From Leptodontidium sp. MPI-SDFR-AT-0119 (lineage: Eukaryota > Ascomycota > Leotiomycetes > Helotiales > Leptodontidiaceae): 64,000 nt of DNA. Location of the stretch: NCBI GenBank assembly GCA_020726505.1, contig JAHLEZ010000002.1:1116001-1180000 (forward strand). Reading direction: 5' to 3'. Below, in pieces: positions 21,336 through 32,299 of this stretch (the stretch's first letter is position 1; each line of letters begins with the position of its first letter). The translations under genes were made by a program, and so were the position numbers. The notes beneath the pieces are model-generated. The model saw nothing but the letters and a program-made list of their open reading frames with translations. It did not search any database and had not been told where the DNA came from.

Positions 21336-22305
21336 TCATGTTCTGGCAGACCATTTCGCCCCGTGCTCTACGATTGGCACTTCATCATCACACTTGGTCC
21401 ACTGGCCTCTGAGACTCTCCCTCTGCAGGGTCAATCGCTGCAGTTGAAGGGGCGAGGAAAGCAGCCACTGCTCATGGCTAGAGCTACGACCTCCGGATCG
21501 CTTTTGGCACCAGCCAACGACGGGCTCTAAAATCCAACTCAAAGTTATGATCAACAAGCCCACTGCAAATATCACAGCAATTCCAAGTACTGAGAAAGGC
21601 CGGTGTTGTCCCACATTCTTCACGATCTGGTTCTTGCACATGTTGGCTAGCTCTGGAAACTCCGTTGGGTGCACAAATGTAGCAAATCCTTCATAGTTCG
21701 CTATATCTTTGGACGCCCATGAAATACTGGTGTCCTGCAGTCTTGCTAGCGAGGTACTGAACCATTCAGTGACCTCTGTTTGCCACTGGTCATCCGACAG
21801 TCCCGAGAGAGTGACTGGAAGGCCGTATCTGAAGCCTGTAGCGCAGCACTGTTTAATCCGCCAAGGCTGCTGAATATTAGGCTGTCATAACTGGCCAGGC
21901 CTAGCCGCACTACTGCAGCTAGCTGGGCATTGTTGAGTCCAGTTTGTATCGCTTGGAGATAGGCCTTGTATGTGCTTGTTAGTTCCGTTGCGGTTTTAGT
22001 GTTTGGGTTCTGGATTTGGTATTGATCAGTGCAGGCAAGCAGGCTGGTAGGATTGGTGGAGCTGTAGACTGTGATGATCTCATCTTGTAGCGGAACGCTA
22101 AATTCCCGGTCGCGTAGAACAAGGGATCGAGTACTTTCTGGAGGTATCTAACGCCATTGCTATTCAGAAAGAAGATGGACACGTCTGCGTCGGTGTGGTT
22201 CAGGTCCCCGATGGGCTCCCAGCCCTGCGATTGGTAGGGGTCATATATCACTGCCTTGTCTGCTCTATTCGGTTTCAGATCATCAGTACGCATACATTCT
22301 ATCAA
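21336..22305 (-). pseudogene. Decayed membrane protein gene with frame breaks
   Basis: Minus-strand coding-like sequence in three frames. In translation order it reads WEPIGDLNHTDADVSIFFLN (about 22230-22170), then in another frame EFSVPLQDEIITVYSSTNPT...AYLQAIQTGLNNAQLAAVVR...ASYDSLIFSSLGGLNS (about 22105-21845). A third frame gives GLPVTLSGLSDDQWQTEVTE (about 21825) to a transmembrane helix (FSVLGIAVIFAVGLLIITLS) and a stop at 21336. The pieces are collinear and resemble a widespread fungal family of unknown function with an extracytoplasmic N-terminus and one C-terminal membrane helix. Frame changes near 22.1 kb and 21.83 kb have no good splice sites. The N-terminus and a start are missing. 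Sequencing error or unusual introns cannot be excluded. Confidence 0.6.
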
Positions 22306-23738
22306 GAAAAAAAAATCTTGAAACCCCAGTCTGGAATAGAATGTTGGATCTCACAAGCAAGGTAGGTTGGGATTCTTGCCCTTTGCTTAAACCGAGGTCG
22401 CTTGTAAATGTCGTATCCAAGCAATCACATTCCATCGACATGCAAGCATCAAGAGGTGAAGTGTGAAAAGCATCTTACGCCATAGTATATCCGATGCTGT
22501 CGAACCGGGGACTTTCCCCCGAGTATAGGTAGAGTTAGTAGTACCTATGGAATCTTTTCCCAACCCTCGCGGCCCAGGATAGTATTCGTGCAGACTTCCT
22601 GGGTGGATGAAGCTGATCTGGGAAGTCCATCGTTCGTCGGGAATTTAGGCTGCGTCAGTCTCTACGGAGCTACAGCGCGGTTGAGTATTGTCAGTACGAT
22701 TTACAGAGGTCTGGACTTTATACCCCCCTGGCATACAACACTGTCACAGTGCGAGGACTAGGAAATGTACTGTGTATAGTACCTTCTCTGAGAACAGTTT
22801 TAATATGAAAGTGGACTTTTTTTCCCAATGTATAATAAATGTTTTAGAAGTTTAAAAATCGTGAGTAGGGCTCAAATCCCTGTCGCTTTAACAATACTTC
22901 ACCGCTGTACTTCGTAAATGTTGAAATAAATGTACCTTTTCTATCTGTGCGTACTTCTATAAAGTCGAATGTATTTCGTAATTGTACTAGTAGATCGTTG
23001 GCAAAATGGCACCGGGAAGGAAGGGGCTTTGTAGGGTTTCGGATTTTGGTAGGATAGAGATTGGACTACTTGCCCGCCGTGTTACTGGACAAGAAGAACA
23101 TAAAGAAAATAATTAGGCACACCGCGATCTAGTTGTCCTTTCCACTGGAATCCTGCCAATTAGAGTACACACATGTGCGAATTTCAATAGCCGGATTAGA
23201 CGGCCCTTTCACAAGGAAGCAGCATGCAAAACACATTCGTGCCGAGGATGGGAGGGGGCAAGTTTTCAACGAAAAGGGACCTAAATTTAGTAGATACGCA
23301 TTTAGGGGTCTCGCTTCAACGCTGGATCTTCGAGTTTCGAACTGGCATCGTTGTTGGAAATGACTTACAAGGCCATCGGTAGATTCAACTTCCATCAAGC
23401 GAAAGCTTGACGTAGTGAGTTCGAATCCACTCCCACATCTACAACTAATGGTTGATTATTGTCTTTTTAGTTGTTACTACCCACCAGCATTTTTACAGGA
23501 AACCCTCACAACGATTACACTGCTTTTTCCCACGCAAGATCGTCAGTGGCTAGAACGCAAAATTGGCACTAGGTCTCGGTGGCTGAGGCTCAGAACGAAG
23601 AATTGCACGTTAGATAAAAGGCTTTCGGCTCCGTTCAAATCTCTTCATCGAGTATCCTCACTGAGCAGATATTCTGTTCTCGAAGCCGAGGACCCGCACC
23701 CGTGTCATGGTTTAGGAAATGGGCTGAGGGTTAAAAGG
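22306..23738. other. Gene-free stretch between decayed gene and TIR element
   Basis: 1.4 kb with mixed composition, somewhat AT-rich around 22800-23000, and no supported coding frame. A tRNA-like patch lies at 23380-23450. Confidence 0.4.
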
Positions 23739-23747
23739 CTACACGAC
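23739..23747 (+). repeat. Left 9-bp target-site duplication CTACACGAC
   Basis: Perfect copy of 24134-24142, immediately outside the inverted repeats of the element at 23748-24133. Confidence 0.8.
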
Positions 23748-24133
23748 GGCCGAATGTTTCTAATGCCTCGACTTTTGTGGAACATTATTTTGGCATGGCT
23801 CAACCGCCAAACTTGCATGCCGCCCTATATAGCCTAACTTAAACCTGTTTACATCAAAACATACTCGAATCGAGGGATATACAAAGGGAGGTATATTCGA
23901 AGGGAGGCATACCTAAATAGAGGGATGCATGAAGGGAGGTATATTTAGAGGGAAGGAATAGAAGCATACTCGAAGGGAAATACACTTAAAGAGCAACGTG
24001 AATAGTATTAATTATGCGAATAGCCTCATTTTTGGCCCTGCCATTACCATGCCCCATCGCGTCGCGTGCATCACGTTACATAGGGCGGCATGCAAATTTG
24101 GCGGTTAAGTCGAGGCATTGGAAACACTCGGCC
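23748..24133. mobile_element. Short TIR element with 9-bp TSD (Mutator-like MITE candidate)
   Basis: 386-bp element without coding capacity. The terminal inverted repeats begin GGCCGA: left 23748-23772 and right 24109-24133 match at 23 of 25 positions, and the two differences are transitions. A second inverted block (left about 23801-23830, right about 24078-24106, sharing GCATGCCGCCCTAT) extends the arms; the left arm carries about 28 extra bases between the blocks. Perfect 9-bp direct repeats CTACACGAC flank it, a duplication length typical of Mutator-like transposons. The centre (about 23870-23990) has GGGAGGTATAT-like repeats. Confidence 0.75.
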
Positions 24134-24142
24134 CTACACGAC
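24134..24142 (+). repeat. Right 9-bp target-site duplication CTACACGAC
   Basis: Matches 23739-23747 exactly. Confidence 0.8.
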
Positions 24143-25280
24143 ACACATGTTGGCTGACTTTCATTACATTCACGGCTGAAATATTGTTTGGGATAGTGAA
24201 GAGTGTTCTTGGGGCTCTGCAGATCTGAATATCGTATTTTCAGTGGCTAGGAGACAAGATTCGTGCTGTTGGTAAATAACTAGCAGCTGGACGTTGAGTG
24301 CGATTTTGTCGAAAATATTGATCGGGCAGTGTCCCAGCCTGTTTGGCTCTTTATGCTTTTGTACACCTTCGATGCAAAACGAGCGGATCATGGGCATACA
24401 TTGATAGTGTCTTCTTAGGGCAAATGAGCTGCCGGATTGTCATGTTCCAGCTTACCTTACAGGGACAGGACTGGAAGCGCTCAGCCAACATCCTAAACTC
24501 CCTTGAAGGGTCAAGGGTGTCAGCCAACAAGTGTCTCAGCAGCTTTTGAGGCCGCAATTAAGGATCAAAGATAATCCCAAATAAGCCCGTGATGTCCGGG
24601 CCACTCCGGCTCGGTCCACCAGGTCCCCCGGCACCATAAACGCCCGCTTTCGCAAAGCTCACACCAGAGGCAGGCAGCCAACAGGAAGCCGTCCTACATA
24701 AGGGGCACAGTATATTGACCATTTTGGTGACCAGTTGCGCGTTACAGGTGAAGTCCAGATGCCAGATCTTTTAAGTGTGCTCTAAAACCCACAAGACAAC
24801 AAGCATTATGTCAAGGTCTCATGCGATGTGCCCGTTGAAGGATCAACCTAGCAAACTTAGTTCGTCGGTTGTCTGTAGCCGTTTTTCACCCGGTCCAGTT
24901 CCAGTTAAGTTCGCAAGACTGAACCAATGGAAGGCGCGGCAAGGGAAGGCTAATATTTAGAGATATGCCGCAGTCGAATTGATCCGCGTGAGCTAAGCCT
25001 CGGACCGGATTGAAAGTTTATTTCAAAGATTACATCTGTCTGGCAGATTTTTCATTATTGTTGTCCCGTGGGTGATGTCCTGAAGACCTTGAGCGGGAAT
25101 TTCATGTCGCTTTGTGATTCTGAACCTGGACTCGGTCGACTATTTTGATACTTCTCTTTTCAAAAGACGTACATAGAACATCTCGAACTTCTTCTCAACC
25201 TCGCTGCTCTTACCATCTTCATCGACAATTTCCCCTAAAACAACCACATTCAGAACCAAATCAAACGATTTCCCGCAATC
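24143..25280. promoter_or_regulatory. Gene-free stretch and upstream region of secreted-protein gene
   Basis: 1.1 kb with no supported gene; the last few hundred bases before 25281 should hold the promoter and leader of the next gene. No boxes assigned. Confidence 0.4.
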
Positions 25281-26834
25281 ATGAGTGTCCTCAAGCTTGT
25301 ATGGAACATCGGTGTTCTCTGGAGCTTCGTTCTGGGGGTTTGCGCTCAGAGTGGACCAAACGCGCCAGCCAGCAAGGAATCTGCTCCCAACCCAGTGGCA
25401 GATATCTACCCTGACGGTATTACTGGCACCTTCAACAGTAGCATCTTCGTAAGTGGTACCTGGTTTCGGCTCGAGAGATGTCTATCTAATACAGCTGCTC
25501 CGCATAGGTGCTTCCAATTCCGTTCAAGCTTGCTCGATCTCTCATCCCTCAGCAATGGAGTATCAACGAGAAGGCCTACCGCGAGCGTATGTGTTTCATT
25601 TTTGAGCTTCCCATCCCTTGAAATCCTCCAATGAACTTATGGCCTGGTTTCCACCGAATTCTCCCTGGCACTTTGAAAACATACCGAAAAGTTGCGATGC
25701 TGACTACGAGCTTTAAAGTCCTTCCAGGTTTTCCCAAGAACTCCTATCCTGTAGGTCACAACCATTTCACGGAGATGATTAAACTGCTGACGTTCAAAAT
25801 AGCTTGTGGTCCGTTCTGGCGTTGATCACGACGTTGGTCTTCAAAGCTTGAACTTCTCAGTGGACGACTTCCAGGTAATTGAAAACTTCGGTGTTTTTAA
25901 ACCGATCATTTAACTTGGTGATAGACTGTTCACACCTTCTTCCCGTTCGTCGATCTGTTCAACGATGGGTACTCCAGCTACACCTACAACAAATACCTCC
26001 TCATTACCGCTACGAATCAACTAGGTATAGGTAAGCAGACATTCCAATATCACCAATTTCCTTCCTCGAGATAAGTCACGGAATGAATCATGTACTGATA
26101 AGAAGGCCAGGTGCTCTCCCCGAATATGGAACGGTTCCAGTCCCGGCGACTTTCAGTCCGAGCCTCGAAGCCTATGGGTACTCCGGAAACACGTCATGTC
26201 CTGGCGAGATATCTTTCGATGCTTACAGCGATTTCAAACTTCCACCCGCTCCAACTGTTGCAATCAAGTTCAAGGACGTAGGTAATGTTGCGCCATGGCA
26301 CATGAATTTGTAAGGTGCCGAAATTATCGCGTCTCTGGTATCAAACGCTGACATGTATTATTAGTTACGTTAATGTGACAAACCAGGTTCGTCTTCTTTG
26401 CAAAACCTAGAGATGGGATCTTCCTTGACACTATGAGGCTCTCCTGCAAAGAGCATTGCTAACTTTGTATTCAGCCAATCATGACCAATGGCACAGTGTG
26501 TGACAACCAGATCTTCCTCTAGTGAGTTGGGTTGGTTTCTGTTAACCCCAAGCATCCTTGCAGCCCGGGTCCATTTAGACATCCTGGCATACTTGAGCAC
26601 CATGCTGACTCTGAGGTTCTTTACAGCAACACCACTCTATCCAACGGAGTCAACGCCCCTCGTGGAGTAATGGGATCAGTCAAACTGGGCGCTCCCCTGC
26701 TTCCTGAAGATACCACTTTCAACAACGTTTTTGGCGTACGTGTCGATACAGCTTTCCTGGAGATCCCCTCGGTGCCTTGTCCTAAGTTGCAAGGATATCA
26801 CGGAACTGGACCGGGCGACCGCGGTACTTTCTAG
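25281..26834 (+). CDS. Secreted protein of unknown function, nine exons
   Basis: Exons 25281-25448, 25508-25586, 25719-25750, 25803-25874, 25925-26030, 26111-26309, 26365-26386, 26475-26521 and 26627-26834 give 310 aa in one frame, the last gene before the repeat compartment. The N-terminus MSVLKLVWNIGVLWSFVLGV is a signal peptide, with cleavage probable after AQ at residue 23. The mature part contains VLPIPFKLARSLIPQQWSIN, RSGVDHDVGLQSLNFSVDDF, FFPFVDLFNDGYSSYTYNKY and VAPWHMNFYVNVTNQP, and has Cys pairs. It resembles a conserved ascomycete family of extracellular beta-rich proteins; I know no proven activity. Exon 7 is only 22 nt. The exon 5/6 junction (acceptor CCAG at 26107-26110) is the least certain. 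Confidence 0.78.
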
Positions 26835-27052
26835 TGGTAAATGGCGTGGGCCGGTTTGATTTACGTATTCTGAGTGGTCAAGCAAGTCGCGATAGAACGA
26901 AAAAACCTTGAGCTCCTGCTCAAAATAGCCCCTTCTGCAGCGCGTCAGTTAATATCACCGGCAAATGATCACTAGAACAAGCCAGGTCCCTAGTCTTACT
27001 TGTGGTCTTTGTTTGACCTTTTGATTTGCTCCGTTCAACAAAATCGACGAGT
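26835..27052. other. Downstream flank of secreted-protein gene
   Basis: 218 bases of 3' flank. No gene seen. Confidence 0.4.
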
Positions 27053-27205
27053 ATTCAAGATATCAATCCCGAGGATATTCATGGCCACATCTTCATGCTA
27101 TCCCCCGACAACCGCCTAGTGGCCTATGAGTACCGCGAAGGCCCACCTAACGATATAGCTGACACTGATCCGGCTTTCTTTCATACCTTCAGAAGAACGC
27201 TTTAG
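27053..27205 (+). pseudogene. Isolated coding-like fragment
   Basis: A 50-codon frame reads IQDINPEDIHGHIFMLSPDN, then RLVAYEYREGPPNDIADTDP, then AFFHTFRRTL and a stop. Amino-acid and codon composition are gene-like, not like the AT-rich DNA that follows. There is no start codon and no neighbouring exon could be built. It may be the remnant of a gene truncated at the edge of the repeat compartment; family not recognised. Confidence 0.35.
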
Positions 27206-28089
<884 letters not shown>

Positions 28090-28237
28090 TCTTTTATAAG
28101 TTAAGTAGTGTTCTTTTAGTATAGTAATTAAAGTCGAAGAATCGGGATTTAATTAATTAATTATAAGACTGAATTTATAAGGGCTAACTATAATAAACAA
28201 ATCTCTTCTGACGCTAATATTATTTCGGCTCGTCTCC

Positions 28238-28404
28238 TGTGACGGAGGCACTCAAGACAGACAGATTCAAGACAATACACTTCGTACTTAAAACAATAGA
28301 TACAGAAGAAGGTCAGCTGTAAGAGCTGACCCCTATATCCTCAGAGCTGAAACACTAGCCCCTAAACACGTGACGTTAGCACCTAAAGCGCCAGAATCGT
28401 CACA
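28238..28404 (-). repeat. LTR (3') of gag-only element
   Basis: 167 bp; differs from the 29599-29765 copy mainly by transitions. Confidence 0.9.
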
Positions 28405-28442
28405 TCACCCCCCCCCCCTCCTAAAAAGCTCGTCCCGAGCGC

Positions 28443-29286
28443 TCAAGTATGAAAAATGTTCCTTTGCCAAGTATCTAGATAGTCTAAATCGTCCGAGTCT
28501 AGCTCGTCCTCCTCATAGTCGTCGTCATTAATAGCAGCAATCGTTACTTTGCTAGTACTATTAATGTATAGTCTCAACTTACAGTCTTTGACCCAATGGC
28601 CTAGAAGTCCACATCGTACACACAAACCATCAGCCCTAAATTGTTGCCTAAGCTCTAGGGAGACTAAGCGAGCGCGTGAGGCGACGGTAGTATTAATTGC
28701 TCTAATAGTTACAGCGTTGACGTCCATTGGCTCGCCGTGCTAATAGTTACTAGTATAAGTATTAGGATTATAGAGAGCTAGGCCGGAAGCGGTACTAGAA
28801 GAGCGGCCAGCAAGTTGCTGAACGATTCGGACGAAGTCGGAATATCGGCGAGGCAAGTTTAGCTATTAAGCTAGTCGGTTACGAAGTGTCGTATTAAGAC
28901 TATTCCGAAAGGCCGAAATCTTATTAACGTCGGGCCAGTCTTATCCACGAGCTTCGTAGAGAACTCGTTCGAACTTGGCCATATAAGCGTAGAGAGAGTC
29001 GGTGCCTTGCTTAAGAGTGTATAACTTGTCCTCTGCCTCTTGTACCTTATTCGAGTTATCGTAGACACGTGTGAGCTAGTCGAGGATCGTGTTATAGTCG
29101 TAAGACGTCTCATTAGCTTGAGACAGTTGTGGGAGCACTATTGCTTATACGTGAGACTCGAGGTTGAGGTAGACGTAATAGAATTAAGTAGTAGCGTCGC
29201 CAATTGCCATGCCGTCGACTTGTAACTTGGCCTTAATCGAGGGGAGCCACGTATCGTACTTGTGGGCTTGTCCGTTGAATTTTTCG
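28443..29286 (-). pseudogene. Gag with CCHC zinc knuckle, broken by stops
   Basis: Minus-strand frame from about 29286 reads EKFNGQAHKYDTWLPSIKAK as in retrotransposon Gag N-domains. It continues through LTRVYDNSNKVQEAEDKLYT and ends in a 94-codon open piece (28727-28443). A zinc knuckle C-x2-C-x4-H-x4-C (CVRCGLLGHWVKDC, 28582-28623) and an acidic tail are present. Internal stops are TAG/TAA where Gln is expected, the C-to-T pattern of RIP. It is the only protein of the small element. Confidence 0.82.
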
Positions 29287-29598
29287 GGGTCAGGTAGAGA
29301 GGGTTTCGGTTTTGAGGGGGTGCGAGTCGCAATAACTATTTAGAGGAAGGTAATCTCGTCGCGTTAGCGCTATAGCTCTACCTATAGGTCTATAAGAGTA
29401 GTCTAAATCTAAATAGAATCCATAATAAGAGGAGAGTAAAAAGAGAGATAAAAAACGTGTGCGTATAGTTTTAAATGAGCCTAACAAGCTTAATCGTAGT
29501 AATCGTGAAAGCGTAAGACGTGAGACGTAGCCTAGAGCAAAACATAAGCATAAACCTAAGACCTAGGGTACTTAGTCTTAACTGAGGATCTATTATAA

Positions 29599-29765
29599 TG
29601 TGACGGAGGCACTTAAGACAGACAGATTTAAGATAATACACTTCGTACTTAGAATAATAGATACAAAAGAAGGTCAGCTATAAGAGCTGACCCCTATATC
29701 CTCAGAGCTGAAACACTAGCCCCTAAACACGTGACGTCAGCACCTAAAGCGCCAGAATCGTCACA
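29599..29765 (-). repeat. LTR (5') of gag-only element
   Basis: 167 bp, second copy; TSD TCTCC follows at 29766-29770. Confidence 0.9.
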
Positions 29766-30275
29766 TCTCCCCGCCGCCTCCTCTTTTCTTACCGCCGCTT
29801 TTAAGCGCTCGGCTGAGGCTAATATACTCGCGGATATTTAAAAGTATACTTTAAATAATGTTTTAAGTTAAATCCCTCCCCTTTTCTTTTCCCTAGGAAT
29901 TCCCTTCTCTCGGTGTTAGTACCTAACTAAGGTTTAATACTTGATATTAGGGTGACAAAGAATACAACAAGTGAAGTTTAATTAAGTATATTCCGTGTGT
30001 CCCTTTCGTACGAAAGGGAAAGTTACCTTAAATACATTAAGTACTAAACCCCGTAGCTCGTATAAGTATTACTCGTACGAAACTAGGAGGCAAGGTATAA
30101 AACTAAGCTTTATTTGGCCAGGAGAGACGACTATCTTTAGAAGCTATTAGAGTAAGAGAATGCCCCTCAGCTAAGGCTATCCTAACACTCGGGGTTAGAG
30201 TTTACTTACTCCCTTTACAAAATTAAGTTCCTCTTTTACTAAAGGCTAAGGAGAGCCCCCTGCGGCCCTTGTTAT
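29766..30275. other. AT-rich relic between two LTR elements
   Basis: 510 bases with no recognisable coding. Joined to 37725 onward, it is the older DNA into which element A inserted. Confidence 0.5.
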
Positions 30276-30522
30276 TGTGACGCTTGCCCTAGAAAGACGG
30301 CAATCACGTGTAACTGACGCCTCACATATCAACACAGGACATATAACGATACCAAGTATTAACTTAGAATCTATAACTATAGAGGAAAGAAGGTAAGGAA
30401 AGAATAAGTCTATATATAAGAGGTTAGTATGTCTAACACTATAGTAATCTCGGTACGTCCCGATCGGGCAGTACTAAGTGGAGCTAGTAGAAATGAGGCT
30501 CTAGGCCGTGCCAGTCGTTACA
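30276..30522 (-). repeat. LTR (3') of element A
   Basis: 247 bp, TG...CA ends; same family as 37478-37724, 45661-45909 and 52880-53126. Confidence 0.9.
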
Positions 30523-30589
30523 CTACCCCCCCCCTCTAGAAAAAGCTTGTCCTCGAGCGTTAGTCTATCTTCTTGTTACTATCGAGGTC

Positions 30590-30800
30590 GTCGTAATTAT
30601 TAATACTATCTTCTTATGTTTTAATCTATTTAAGTAACTTAACAGGGGGTCTTACTTACTCGGGGTGACTAAGGTGGAAGTCCTTGACTTTGTGCGGCGT
30701 ATACTTAAGGTTAAAAGCGTCGTACTAGTCTAAATTAACGTCTTAATTAAGCCAAGTAATACAGTAAGATAGAGTCTTGCCTTTCTTATAGTAAGTAAGT
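30590..30800 (-). pseudogene. Chromodomain at integrase C-terminus (element A)
   Basis: Minus frame reads PINIIGDNK*ELKKVLTYYK, KGKTLSYCITWLN*D and KYTPHKVKDFHLSHPE. This is the chromodomain pattern of fungal chromodomain Ty3/gypsy integrases, with Trp codons turned into stops. In active relatives the domain steers integration to heterochromatin. Confidence 0.78.
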
Positions 30801-32299
30801 ACTTTTTTTAGTTCTTACTTATTGTCGCCTATAATATTAATCGGCGGGGGGGCATCTTGTACTTGGCTTAATAAAGGATCGTTGAGGTCCCGGCGAAGCT
30901 TACTAGCCAGAAAGACGTTGTAGACCTTTATACTTACTAGTAATTCTAGGCGGTACGAGTGTCTTACTTTCTTAAGTACTCTAAATAGTCTATTAGTTAA
31001 TATAGTTAACTTCTTAAATAAACGGAGTGTCTTAAAGTAACGTATATCGAGCTAGATTAAGCTGTTTTTATTAAAGTCGTTATCGCGGCGAGAGGCATTA
31101 TAGGACTTAGCCATTTTAACTTAGGCCATAGTAAGGTTCGACCGAGCTATATCTTATACTTTCTTATAGCGTTAAGTATAGTTAATAGCTTATTAAGTGT
31201 TTAATTTATTAGCGGGAGTAACTAAGTCTAGTAAGTTAATTTTTTAGTCTTAATTCGTGCGTAGTGTATATTTATAGACTACCTTAAATAAAGAGAGTCC
31301 CCCTAGAGAATTATGTAGGAGGGACATTTAGGCGTAGTTTATAATAAGGAGGTACTCTAACTAGTCGTCTTAGTAGTACGTAACAAAAGGTCGGAGTCGT
31401 TTTTGTAAGTATTAGTTATACACTTCGGTCTAGCCGTTTGTCTGTAAGTGGTTAGCAGCGGACAGTTGTTTCTTAGTTCCGAGGATTTTGCTAAGGGCGG
31501 TCCAAAACCTAAAGACAAACTAGGGGCCTCTATTAAAAGTAATAGTCAAGGGAGCGCCAAAGTAATAATACACGTAATATATATATATAATAGCTAGCTT
31601 CCGAGTATTTGTTGTCTTCTAACAAGGGATACTAATAGCTTATTTACTAAATCTATTAATAAAGACGAGGACGTTATTGAATCTATACTTGTCTTTAATA
31701 AAGGAGTAGTAGTCCACGGTAATATATTCTTATAATCTAGACAGAACGGGGAGAGGATAAAGGAGTCTAGGCTTTTTATTCTAGGGGGCTTAAATTCGTT
31801 AGTAAGTATAATAATTACAGTAGTATTATAAGACTATCAACGTGATTTCGTGCTACTAGTATTAAGAAGAAAGTATTTAGATTGTCTTTTTAGTACCGGG
31901 GTGCGCTGTAGTGACTTAATTATAGACCTCTTATATAAGGAGGGTTCGGAGGTAATTGACATTAGGGACTAAAAGGCGGCCGTCGTGGAGTAAGAGGTCA
32001 CCTACTAGGCTGAGTTTGCCTAGAGAACTTAATATAGCTTGTTTACGCAGAGCCTATAAGGAGGGGGCAATATAATTAGACTCTAGGATTTGCTATATAA
32101 CAGAGAATATTAGTGTAAGGGCAGCGAACTTAACGTTAGCCACTAGCGCGTTAGCGTCGTTAGGCGGCTGCAACTTTATAAACAGTAGGCTAAGGTTAAT
32201 TTAGTCTTGGCGTAAGAGTTATTAAAGGCGTTGAGTCTTTTTCGCAAAGTTTTATTAATTTAACTCGTCTAACTTACGAGAGAGTACGTTTACTAGGGG

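Larger units (their letters stand above)
28238..29765 (-). mobile_element. 1.5-kb gag-only LTR retrotransposon (complete, RIP-mutated)
   Basis: Bounded by two 167-bp LTRs (28238-28404 and 29599-29765) that begin TGTGACG and end CGTCACA, with a 5-bp target duplication TCTCC at 28233-28237 and 29766-29770. A C-rich polypurine-tract complement follows the left LTR (28408-28418), so the element reads on the minus strand and the left LTR is the 3' one. The interior encodes only a Gag-like protein; there is no protease, RT or integrase. It is a non-autonomous element that would need proteins in trans. Confidence 0.88.

Noticed and set aside
22480..22540. GGTTCGA motif resembling a tRNA T-loop (minus strand)
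   Set aside because: No acceptor stem or anticodon arm can be drawn around it.
22860..22900. AGGGCTCAAATCCCT, T-arm-like hairpin
   Set aside because: Loop lacks the TTC start and no cloverleaf can be built upstream.
23415..23837. 140-codon plus ORF
   Set aside because: Overlaps the TIR element, with no recognisable motifs or start context.
24351..24557. Overlapping plus and minus ORFs of about 68 codons
   Set aside because: Mirror-image chance frames in non-repetitive DNA without conserved sequence.
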